A stretch of DNA of 5,929 nucleotides from Nitriliruptoraceae bacterium (GCA_007121975.1 SKJO01000096.1:1-5929); one strand, 5' to 3'; counted from the stretch's first letter, positions 1 through 5,929 are shown. Notes: generated by a model from the letters alone, not told the origin. Program-made: numbers and translations.

Positions 1-320
1 CCGGTCGCCACCTCGGCCCCAGGACGTGGCACCTCGACGTCTGCGTCCCGGGCGGAGGCCAGCGGGCCCGGCGTTGCGAGATCGGACACCGACTCGGGCC
101 ACGCGCCCGGGTCGGCCACCGTGATCGCCGCCAGCGCCAGCCCGACGACGAGCAGTGCGGCGGCGCCGACGCCGGTGCGTCGAGGTGGTCTCGGGCCCCC
201 CTGCGGGTGCAGCGCGGCGCCGCAGTGTCCGCAGAACCTGGTCGTGGCGGCCGGCCAGCTCCGAGCGCACACGCCGCACGCGGTCAGGGCGCGAACCGAC
301 CGCCTGCGGGCTGTGGTCAC
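1..320 (-). CDS. Zinc-ribbon single-pass membrane protein, N-terminal part (cut by left edge)
   Basis: Reading the minus strand from a GTG at 318-320 gives 106 open codons running off the left edge. Residues C15, C18, C30 and C33 form two CxxC knuckles (CGVC and FCGHCGAAL), the pattern of a short zinc ribbon. A basic, proline-rich linker follows (about 41-49), then one hydrophobic helix (about 50-69, AAALLVVGLALAAITVA). After it comes an Ala/Pro/Asp-rich stretch that should lie outside the membrane, with the ribbon in the cytoplasm. Third codon positions are overwhelmingly G or C. A purine-rich AGAAGG lies 9 bases before the GTG. No in-frame stop is present upstream through at least position 480, so the start is a choice; a TTG further upstream is the alternative. 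Such ribbon-plus-helix heads precede varied extracellular domains in actinobacteria. The missing C-terminus decides the function, which I do not assign. Confidence 0.72.
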   Translation of the reverse strand, partial: MTTARRRSVRALTACGVCARSWPAATTRFCGHCGAALHPQGGPRPPRRTGVGAAALLVVGLALAAITVADPGAWPESVSDLATPGPLASARDADVEVPRPGAEVAT

Positions 321-350
321 GACGCCGGGCCTTCTCTCCGTCCGCGGTCG

Positions 351-356
351 AGGGTA
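351..356 (-). promoter_or_regulatory. Candidate -10 element for the zinc-ribbon gene
   Basis: On the minus strand these bases read TACCCT, which fits the loose actinobacterial TAnnnT -10 pattern. It would start transcription about 25 bases ahead of the GTG at 320. No good -35 hexamer is visible; TTCGGC, 16 bases upstream, matches TTGACA only at its first two bases. This is a weak call resting on position and a short motif. Confidence 0.2.
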
Positions 357-364
357 GGGGGCCG

Positions 365-379
365 GTTCGGTGGCCGAAC
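365..379. repeat. Perfect short dyad GTTCGG-TGG-CCGAAC
   Basis: Two 6-base arms (365-370 and 374-379) are exact reverse complements separated by 3 bases. The dyad sits just upstream of the candidate -10 of the leftward gene, where a -35 or an operator would lie. There is no adjacent T-run on either strand, so it is not a typical intrinsic terminator. Dyads of this size also arise by chance in GC-rich DNA, so the operator reading is inference. Confidence 0.3.
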
Positions 380-398
380 GGCGAACCCATCGCAAGCT

Positions 399-415
399 CT
401 GCGAGCGTCTCGCAG
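399..415. promoter_or_regulatory. Perfect dyad CTGCGAG-CGT-CTCGCAG, possible operator
   Basis: Seven-base arms at 399-405 and 409-415 are exact reverse complements around a 3-base centre. The dyad overlaps the place where the -35 of the kinase promoter would lie (CTGCGA at 399-404 is 18 bases before TAGAGT at 423-428) and ends 7 bases before that -10. This placement suits a dimeric regulator that blocks or recruits polymerase. No T-run follows, which argues against a terminator. No known regulator motif is recognised. Confidence 0.35.
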
Positions 416-422
416 GATGTAC

Positions 423-428
423 TAGAGT
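423..428 (+). promoter_or_regulatory. Candidate -10 (TAGAGT) for the histidine kinase gene
   Basis: TAGAGT matches TATAAT at 4 of 6 positions and the actinobacterial TAnnnT pattern. It lies 42 bases ahead of the ATG at 471. The best -35 counterpart is CTGCGA at 399-404, matching TTGACA at 3 of 6 positions with an 18-base spacer. The same bases supply an in-frame TAG (423-425) that limits the kinase reading frame upstream. Confidence 0.3.
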
Positions 429-461
429 CCCTCGATAGCGCCTTGGGATCGTTATCGGGGG
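429..461 (+). promoter_or_regulatory. Imperfect hairpin ahead of the kinase start
   Basis: Bases 429-440 can pair with 450-461 in a 12-pair stem containing two G-T (G-U) wobbles, closing a 9-base loop (441-449). The right arm ends inside a run of eight G (457-464), which is the only Shine-Dalgarno-like sequence before the ATG at 471. In RNA the stem would therefore mask part of the ribosome binding region. If transcription starts near 435, as the candidate -10 predicts, most of the left arm would be missing from the transcript. The structure then matters only for a longer transcript or as DNA. Confidence 0.3.
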
Positions 462-470
462 GGGACCGAG

Positions 471-3065
471 ATGGCTGCGACGAGTTCGTCGTTCATGGAT
501 CTCACCGGCTTCGTCGAGCTGGTCGACGAGCTGCTGGTCGTCATGGACGTCGACGGTGCCTGGTCCTGGGTGAACGCGGCCTGGACCCGGGTGCTGGGCT
601 GCGATCGTGCCGAGCTCGAGGCGACGGGCTACCGCAGCCTGCTGCACCCCGACGATGTCGAGCCGGCCACCGCCGCCTTCGCGGGCCGCGGACAGCGCGG
701 GGCGTTGGAGGGCGTGGAGCACCGCTGGCGGCGACGTGACGGCACCTACCGCTGGCTGCGCTGGACCGCCGTACGGGTCGACGAGGACGCAACCGTGCGG
801 GCCGTGGCCAGCGACGTCACCGATGCCCGCCTGGGCACCCTGCTGGCCGCCGCGCTGGAGGAGGCGACCGGCAGCGGCACCTGGCACCACGAGCTCGGCA
901 CCGAGCCGGTCGTGTGCTCGCCGGCCGTCCACGAGGTGCTGGGAACCGATCCGGATCGCTACCAGGCACGCGCCGCGGACATCCCCCTGCTGTACGGGCC
1001 GGATGCGGCCGCCCGCCTGGCGGTGGGGATGGAGCGGCTGGCAACCGAGGGGGTGGCGCTGGACCTGACCCTGCCGCGCCACGTGCCCGATGACACCATC
1101 CGGTGGGTGCGCCTTACGGGTCACCGGATCGAACGTGGCGGTCGCCCGCAGGCGATCTACGGCACGTTGGCCGACGTCAGCGAGGCCGTGATCGCCCGCC
1201 AGCGCCTCGAGCACCTCGAACGGCTCATCGACCGGGCCGACGGGGGCCTGGCGTCGCTGTCGGCCGACGGGACCATCACCGATGCCAACCGGCGCTTCGC
1301 CAGCCTCGTGGGCCGCTCCGGTGAGCAGCTCGTCGGGCAGCGGCTCACCGCGCTGGTCGCAGCCCAGGATCTGCCCCGGCTCGAGACGGTCCTGACCCAG
1401 CTCGCCGACGGGAGCATCGACGCCGGGGAGGCGACCGTGGCGCTCGAGCAGCGCGACGGCACCGCACGCTACGCCCGGGTGAACCTCGGCAGCGGACATG
1501 GGCCGGATGGCAACCTGGCAGAGATCACCGTGGTGGCCATCGACCTCGACGAGCAGACCCGTCGCGGACAGGAGCTGGTGGCCGCCCAGGCCGAGCTCTA
1601 CGAGGCGCAGGTCCTTGCAGGGTTCGGGCACTTCCAGGCCGACCTGGTCAGCGGCAGGCTGTGGTGGTCGCCGGCGCTCAAGAGCCTGCTGGGCGTGGCG
1701 CCGGACGAGGTGCCCAGCTTCGCAGAGTGGCTGGCGGCGATTCCCGACCAGGACCGGGCGTCGGTGCTCGACGCCTTCGAGCAGGCGGTGCGGGGCGAGC
1801 AGGACTTCGCGGTCACCCACCGCGTCGTGCTGCCCTCGGGCGAGCTGCGGTGGATCGAGCAGCGGGGACGGCTGCGATACTCGCCGGACGACGGCACGCC
1901 ACTGAGCATGCAGGGCACCGCCAGCGACGTCACCGCGCAGCGCCGGCACGAGGAGCAGCTGCGCGCCTCCGAGCAGCGACTCCAGCGCGTGCTCGAAGCG
2001 ATCACCGACGGCTGGTGGGACTACGACGCGCGCACGGGCGAGACGATCTACTCCGAGCGTTTCCTCGAGCTCGCGGGGGCGAGCGCCGAGCAGCTCGGCA
2101 GCCTCGAGCAGGCCTGGGAGCGGCTGGTCGACGATCCCGACGGACGCAACGGGGCGGTGCTCGCGGAGACCTTCGCCCGTCAGGCGCAGACCTTGACGCT
2201 CCAGCACGGGTTCCGCCACCCCCGCGGCCATCAGCTGCCCGTGCTGATCCGGGCGGTGATCGACTACGACGACGCCGGCGACTACGTGCGCATCACTGGC
2301 GCCACCACCGATCTGACCGAGGCCAGGCAGGCCAGCATCGCCAAGGAACGGTTCGTGGCGACCGTCTCCCACGAGCTACGCACCCCGCTCACGGCGATCC
2401 GAGGCGCGCTCGAGACCGTCCTGGACGGTCGCATGGGAACGCTTCCCCACCAAGCGCGCGCCCTGCTCGAGGTGGCCGAGCGCAACAGCACCCGGCTCAA
2501 GCGCCTCATCGACGACCTGCTCACCTTCGAGCGGTTGCGCAGCACCGGCGAGGTCTGCCACGGTGAGCCGCGGGACCTGGCGGCGCTGATCGCCGAGGTC
2601 GTCGCCGATCAGCGGGCGTTGCTCGAACGGCACGGGGTCCATGCGGCGCTGCAGTTGCCACCGCAGCCCGTCGAGGTGGTGGCCGATCCGATCCGCATCG
2701 AGCAGGTGGTGCTCAACCTCCTCGCGAACGCCGCCCGGTACGCCGTACCCGGCAGCCCGATCCGCGTCCAGGTCCGCGCGGACGCCGTGGTCGCCGTCGA
2801 CAACCTGGGCCCGCCCGTCCCCGAGGTGTTCGCCGACCGGTTGTTCGAGCCCTTCACCCAGGCGGACAGCGGGGATCGCCGCCGGCCGGGGGGCACCGGG
2901 CTGGGGCTGGCGATCGCGCACCGCATCGTCACCGATCACGGCGGCGAGATCGGCCATGAACGCATCGAGGACACCACCCGGTTCTGGTTCCGGTTGCCGA
3001 TGCGGGCGCATGGCGATCCAGGCAGGGCCGACCCCGGCTCCGCGCGCGCGGCGGAGCACCCGTAG
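471..3065 (+). CDS. Soluble multi-PAS sensor histidine kinase
   Basis: This is an 864-residue two-component sensor kinase that autophosphorylates a histidine and passes the phosphate to a response regulator, which is not in the window. Five PAS-type sensor segments lie at about 12-118, 124-238, 246-362, 378-490 and 503-618. Several end in the typical DVT/DLT motif (D115, D486, D614); the second is the most divergent. Charged helices around 360-380 and 489-503 look like signalling coiled coils. HisKA (about 622-690) contains SHELRTPL with phospho-acceptor H634. HATPase_c shows the N box (N749, N753), the G1 region (D777, G780), an LFEPF F box and the GGTGLGL G2 box (807-813). No membrane helix, signal peptide or receiver domain is visible, so it should act in the cytoplasm. 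No LOV-type cysteine motif is seen and the ligand is unknown. ATG 471 is the first start after an in-frame TAG at 423. M9 (495) is an alternative but lacks a ribosome site. The last ~20 residues are a Gly/Ala/Pro tail. Confidence 0.93.
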   Translation: MAATSSSFMDLTGFVELVDELLVVMDVDGAWSWVNAAWTRVLGCDRAELEATGYRSLLHPDDVEPATAAFAGRGQRGALEGVEHRWRRRDGTYRWLRWTAVRVDEDATVRAVASDVTDARLGTLLAAALEEATGSGTWHHELGTEPVVCSPAVHEVLGTDPDRYQARAADIPLLYGPDAAARLAVGMERLATEGVALDLTLPRHVPDDTIRWVRLTGHRIERGGRPQAIYGTLADVSEAVIARQRLEHLERLIDRADGGLASLSADGTITDANRRFASLVGRSGEQLVGQRLTALVAAQDLPRLETVLTQLADGSIDAGEATVALEQRDGTARYARVNLGSGHGPDGNLAEITVVAIDLDEQTRRGQELVAAQAELYEAQVLAGFGHFQADLVSGRLWWSPALKSLLGVAPDEVPSFAEWLAAIPDQDRASVLDAFEQAVRGEQDFAVTHRVVLPSGELRWIEQRGRLRYSPDDGTPLSMQGTASDVTAQRRHEEQLRASEQRLQRVLEAITDGWWDYDARTGETIYSERFLELAGASAEQLGSLEQAWERLVDDPDGRNGAVLAETFARQAQTLTLQHGFRHPRGHQLPVLIRAVIDYDDAGDYVRITGATTDLTEARQASIAKERFVATVSHELRTPLTAIRGALETVLDGRMGTLPHQARALLEVAERNSTRLKRLIDDLLTFERLRSTGEVCHGEPRDLAALIAEVVADQRALLERHGVHAALQLPPQPVEVVADPIRIEQVVLNLLANAARYAVPGSPIRVQVRADAVVAVDNLGPPVPEVFADRLFEPFTQADSGDRRRPGGTGLGLAIAHRIVTDHGGEIGHERIEDTTRFWFRLPMRAHGDPGRADPGSARAAEHP

Positions 3066-3094
3066 CCGACAGCTGGCTGCCTGGTGGCTAGCCT
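3066..3094 (+). promoter_or_regulatory. Candidate promoter for folC (CCGACA-17-TAGCCT)
   Basis: CCGACA at 3066-3071 matches TTGACA at 4 of 6 positions. A 17-base spacer separates it from TAGCCT at 3089-3094, which fits TAnnnT. Transcription would begin near 3101, about 36 bases before the GTG at 3137. The element starts directly after the kinase stop codon, so folC could be transcribed independently of the kinase. This is a sequence match only; read-through from the kinase is equally possible. Confidence 0.35.
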
Positions 3095-3128
3095 CGCGCT
3101 GCGCCAACCCCTGCGCATCCGCCGCTGC

Positions 3129-3136
3129 GAGGTGAT
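3129..3136 (+). promoter_or_regulatory. Ribosome binding site deciding the folC GTG start
   Basis: GAGGTGAT is an eight-base complement to the usual 3' end of bacterial 16S rRNA. It directly abuts the GTG at 3137, leaving 4 bases between GAGG and the start codon. An in-frame TAG at 3089 and the lack of any other in-frame start codon before 3137 support the choice. Confidence 0.65.
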
Positions 3137-4612
3137 GTGGACCGCACTGACCTCGACGCCTTCGACCGTGCCGACGCTGCCCTGCGTTCGCGCGGCCCGG
3201 GTCGCATGCTGCCCGATCTGGCACGCATCCGGCGGCTGGCCGAACTGCTCGGCGACCCGCAGCTGACCTACCCCACGGTGCACGTGACCGGGACCAACGG
3301 CAAGGGCTCGGTGGTGCGCATGGTCGGGGCGCTGTGCGCCGCCGCGGGTCTGAGTGCCGGCACCTACACCTCCCCGCACCTGCAGAGCGTGCGCGAACGC
3401 CTGAGCCTGTCGGGCCGACCGATCGCCCCCGGAGTGTTCGCGGGGCTGGTCGACGAGCTGACACCGTTCCTCGACCTGGTCGACCGGGAGGCTGCGGCCG
3501 ATCATCCCGAGGACCGTGTCACCTACTTCGAGGTGCTCACGGCGATGGCCTACGCGTGGTTCGCCGACGTGCCCGTCGACGTCGGCGTGTTCGAGGTGGG
3601 CATGGGCGGCCGCTGGGACGCCACCAACCTGGTACGCGGCGATGTGGCGGTGCTCAACGAGATCGACGTCGACCATCCCGAGCTCGGCACCACCCCCGAG
3701 CAGATCGCCCACGAGAAGGTCGGGATCATCAAGCCGGGAGCGGTGGTCGTCACCGCCGCACAGCCGTCCGAGGTCGACGCGGTCATCGCCGCGGCCGTCG
3801 CCGAGGCCGACGCGGAGTGGTGGCGCGTCGGTGACCAGATCGAGCTGCTCGAGCGGCGGGTGGCCGTCGGCGGCCAGCAGCTGGCCCTGCGGGTCGGCGA
3901 GCGCATCGTCGACGACATCCTGCTGCCGCTGCACGGGGAGCATCAGGCCCGCAACGCGGCGCTTGCGCTGGGGGCCTTCGCGGCGCTGACCGGGGAGGCC
4001 TTCGCCGCCATGGACGTCGAGGTGGTGCGCCACGGGCTGGGGGCGGTCAGCGTCCCCGGCCGGCTGGAGGTCGTGCACCGCCATCCCACCGTGGTCCTCG
4101 ACGGAGCCCACAACCCGCACGGCGCGCGGGCGGCCGCCGACGCCCTCGACGAGGCCTTCGGCTTCCGCGAGCTGGTGCTGGTGGCGGCCTGCCTCGACGA
4201 CAAGGACGTGACCGGCATCCTGCGCGAGTTGCGGCCCGTGGCTTCGCATGTGGTCGTGACCCGGGCGCCCTCGCCACGGTCGGCCAGCCTCGAGCGCATG
4301 CAGGCTGCGGCCACCGAGGTCTGGGAGGCGACCGGCACCGCGGTCGAGGCCGCCGACGACCTCGACGCGGCGCTGGGCCTCGCCCGCAGCGTCACCGGGC
4401 CGGGCGACGGCCTGCTGGTGGTCGGCTCGCTGCTGACGGTGGGTGCCGCACGCGACCGGTTCCTGCCGCTGCCCGACGAGGACGACGACGAGGTGGTACG
4501 CACCCCCGACGACGAGGAGTCCGACGAGCACGACCCCCTCGACCTGCTCGGCGACGCGGGCACGGACGTCGACCCGTCCCACGATCTGTGGTCGGACCCC
4601 GACGACGACTGA
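3137..4612 (+). CDS. folC: Folylpolyglutamate synthase / dihydrofolate synthase FolC
   Basis: FolC is a cytoplasmic ATP-dependent ligase of the Mur-ligase superfamily. It adds glutamate to reduced folates and, in many bacteria, also joins glutamate to dihydropteroate. The 491-residue protein shows the family signatures in order: P-loop GTNGKGS (52-58), the TSPHL segment (78-82), FEVGMGGRWDATN with the likely Mg ligand E153, DVDHPELG with H180, EKVGIIKPG with K194 (the lysine carbamylated in this superfamily), and DGAHNPHGARA (322 onward) at the start of the C-terminal glutamate-binding domain. M156 and W160 replace the Leu residues of the E. coli-type EVGLGGRLDATN; this form is familiar from actinobacteria. 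The catalytic part ends near 445. Residues 447-491 form an acidic tail (22 Asp/Glu of 45, one Arg) that usual FolC proteins lack. Whether the enzyme is mono- or bifunctional cannot be told from sequence alone. It lies 71 bases after the kinase and no other folate gene is in view. Confidence 0.95.
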   Translation: MDRTDLDAFDRADAALRSRGPGRMLPDLARIRRLAELLGDPQLTYPTVHVTGTNGKGSVVRMVGALCAAAGLSAGTYTSPHLQSVRERLSLSGRPIAPGVFAGLVDELTPFLDLVDREAAADHPEDRVTYFEVLTAMAYAWFADVPVDVGVFEVGMGGRWDATNLVRGDVAVLNEIDVDHPELGTTPEQIAHEKVGIIKPGAVVVTAAQPSEVDAVIAAAVAEADAEWWRVGDQIELLERRVAVGGQQLALRVGERIVDDILLPLHGEHQARNAALALGAFAALTGEAFAAMDVEVVRHGLGAVSVPGRLEVVHRHPTVVLDGAHNPHGARAAADALDEAFGFRELVLVAACLDDKDVTGILRELRPVASHVVVTRAPSPRSASLERMQAAATEVWEATGTAVEAADDLDAALGLARSVTGPGDGLLVVGSLLTVGAARDRFLPLPDEDDDEVVRTPDDEESDEHDPLDLLGDAGTDVDPSHDLWSDPDDD

Positions 4613-4636
4613 TCCGCTGCCCCTCGTCGGCTCGGC

Positions 4637-5929
4637 TCAGTTGGCGGTGTGGTCGGCCAGAACCGTCGGTTGGGTCCGGTCGCGGGGATCGGTGGCGGCG
4701 CCGTTCATGGGGCTGCTGTCGGTGGCGGTGGCCGCCAGGACGTGCTCGTCGCAGATCGTCACCCGGTTGCGTCCGGTCTGCTTGGCCCGCATCAGGGCCG
4801 CATCCGCGGCACGCAGCACCTGGTCGAAACCGAGCGCGTCGAAGGAGTTGGGGACGTGGCGGTAGTCGGCGACGCCGATCGAGACGGTGAAGCTCGGCAC
4901 GCCCCCGGCGGTGAGCGCAAGTGCGAGATCGTCGCGGACCCGCTCGGCGGCCTCCCGGGCCTGCTCGCGGTCGCAGTCGGGCAGGTAGACGACGAACTCC
5001 TCGCCGCCGAAGCGGGCCACGAGATCGTCGGGCCGGAACGAGGTCTTCATGACCCCGGCGAACAGCCGCAGCGCGCGGTCGCCGACCTCGTGGCCGTGGG
5101 TGTCGTTGAGTTGCTTGAAGCGGTCGAGGTCGGCGAACAGCACCGCGTAGGGGCGCTGTTCACGGAGCCGTTCGGTGACGGTCGTGTCGAAGCTGCGACG
5201 GTTGGACACGCCGGTGAGCGGGTCGGTGCCGGCCTGTCGGCTGCTCTCGGCCTGGGCCCGGACGTTGGACAGGTGGTCGCCGATCTGACGCACCAGGTCG
5301 TCGAGCCGGTGCTCGAGGTGCCGGTCGAGCGTTCCTGCGTGCGGCTGGACCTGGAGCACGCCGATGGTGGCACCCTGGATGCTCAGCGGCTGGCAGCGCA
5401 GTGCGCCCTGGACTTCTGCATGCGTGCCGCACTCTCCGCTGAGCATGAACGGGCAGGCATCGAGGGCGTCCGGATCCTCGAAGCGTTGGATCTCTCCGGA
5501 GCGGGTCGCCGGGCACCGCCCCGGTGTCGGCAGCTGCTTGCTTCGGCGCTGGCTGGCGGCATCGGAGTCATCCGTGTTGGCATCGGCCGTGTCGAGGCTG
5601 AAGTCGTGGTCGACCGCCACCTCGAAGTGCGCCCGGGAGGAGTCGGCGAGCAGCAGACGGGTGGGGACACCGTCTCCGATCAGCGACAGGGCACGGTCGG
5701 CGACCCGCAGCGTCGCGTCCTCGGTGTCGGCCAGGCGCAGCGCGCGGCTGAGCTGCCCCGAGCGCACGACCGATTCGGTGGCGGTGTGCACGGTGCGCAG
5801 GCTGCGACGGCGGAGGACCTCGAGCACCCCGCCGACCGCCACCAGCAGCAGCAGGGTCAGGCCGGCGGTCAGATGGGCCAACAGCGTGGCGTGCCGGGCG
5901 TCGCTGACGTCGGAGGCCACCAGCAGCAC
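4637..5929 (-). CDS. Membrane-anchored GAF-GGDEF diguanylate cyclase, C-terminal part (cut by right edge)
   Basis: The enzyme makes the second messenger cyclic di-GMP from two GTP. The visible 430 codons run off the right edge, so the true start lies outside; the GTG at the boundary is not evidence for a start. Counting from the edge, residues ~16-39 form a membrane helix followed by an Arg-rich inside flank. A GAF-like sensor spans about 60-215, with a low-complexity Asp/Ser/Ala insert near 117-131 and four cysteines (C139, C159, C167, C179). A helical linker leads to the GGDEF domain (about 233-400): DPLTGVSNRRSFD, metal-binding D267 in the DLDRFKQLND motif, the catalytic GGEEF at 308-312, and AADAALMRAKQTGRN near the end. 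RPDD at 299-302, exactly five residues before GGEEF, is an intact RxxD inhibitory site, predicting feedback inhibition by its product. A ~30-residue polar tail ends the protein. The missing N-terminus may hold another helix and an extracellular sensor. It converges on folC with a 24-base gap. Confidence 0.92.
   Translation of the reverse strand: MLLVASDVSDARHATLLAHLTAGLTLLLLVAVGGVLEVLRRRSLRTVHTATESVVRSGQLSRALRLADTEDATLRVADRALSLIGDGVPTRLLLADSSRAHFEVAVDHDFSLDTADANTDDSDAASQRRSKQLPTPGRCPATRSGEIQRFEDPDALDACPFMLSGECGTHAEVQGALRCQPLSIQGATIGVLQVQPHAGTLDRHLEHRLDDLVRQIGDHLSNVRAQAESSRQAGTDPLTGVSNRRSFDTTVTERLREQRPYAVLFADLDRFKQLNDTHGHEVGDRALRLFAGVMKTSFRPDDLVARFGGEEFVVYLPDCDREQAREAAERVRDDLALALTAGGVPSFTVSIGVADYRHVPNSFDALGFDQVLRAADAALMRAKQTGRNRVTICDEHVLAATATDSSPMNGAATDPRDRTQPTVLADHTAN

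Noticed and set aside
155..739. 194-codon plus-strand open frame overlapping the left-edge gene and the kinase start
   Set aside because: The translation is Arg/Ala/Gly-rich with no domain, covers the zinc-ribbon gene antisense and then the kinase in another frame. It is a typical shadow of GC-rich coding DNA.
1661..2566. 301-codon plus-strand open frame inside the kinase
   Set aside because: It is an alternative frame of the PAS/HisKA region with an Arg/Ala/Gly-rich product and no domain.
471..3065. LOV-type blue-light sensor in one of the PAS domains
   Set aside because: No GxNCRFLQ-like cysteine motif is present. Cysteines in the PAS region are few and in the wrong context.
2376..3464. 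362-codon minus-strand open frame opposite the kinase core
   Set aside because: It lies opposite HisKA, HATPase_c and the start of FolC, and shows no recognisable domain.
2936..4582. 548-codon minus-strand open frame opposite folC
   Set aside because: It is long, but the opposite strand encodes unmistakable FolC motifs throughout. The antisense product is low-complexity Gly/Arg/Asp/His-rich, as expected from reversed GC-rich codons.
4475..4609. Acidic FolC tail read as a frameshift artefact
   Set aside because: The GC third-position pattern continues and the frame stays open to a clean TGA just before the convergent gene, so a real extension is more likely. A sequencing error cannot be fully excluded.
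4599..4630. Possible bidirectional terminator between folC and the cyclase
   Set aside because: CCGACGA (4599-4605) can pair with TCGTCGG (4624-4630), but the loop is 18 bases, the left arm lies in the folC coding end, and no T-run follows on either strand.

Overview
The window is high-GC DNA (roughly 70% G+C by eye, with codon third positions almost all G or C). It reads as an ordinary chromosomal segment of a high-GC bacterium, most likely an actinomycete. Supporting hints are the MGGRWDATN form of the FolC core, a zinc-ribbon/single-pass membrane protein, TAnnnT-type -10 hexamers and GTG starts. This assignment is inference; I cannot name a genus. I see no tRNA, rRNA, CRISPR array, insertion sequence, integrase or phage gene.

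Layout from left to right: (1) positions 1-320, minus strand, hold the first 106 codons of a gene cut by the left edge. They encode a four-cysteine zinc ribbon followed by one membrane helix. (2) Positions 321-470 are a divergent intergenic region with two short perfect dyads and a longer imperfect hairpin that reaches into an eight-G run next to the kinase start. (3) Positions 471-3065, plus strand, encode a soluble five-PAS sensor histidine kinase with complete HisKA and HATPase_c domains. (4) Positions 3066-3136 are a short gap with a candidate promoter and a Shine-Dalgarno sequence. (5) Positions 3137-4612, plus strand, encode FolC (folylpolyglutamate/dihydrofolate synthase) with an unusual acidic C-terminal tail. 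(6) A 24-base convergent gap follows. (7) Positions 4637-5929, minus strand, encode the C-terminal part of a membrane-anchored GAF-GGDEF diguanylate cyclase cut by the right edge.

The genes do not form an evident single pathway. Two are signalling proteins: a multi-PAS kinase with no response regulator in view, and a diguanylate cyclase with an intact catalytic motif and inhibitory site. folC is a housekeeping folate gene that follows the kinase by 71 bases and probably has its own promoter. I find no strong case for a new multi-gene system. The points most worth a second look are the four-cysteine GAF domain of the cyclase, the acidic tail of FolC, the structured divergent intergenic region, and the edge gene at the left, which is easy to miss.
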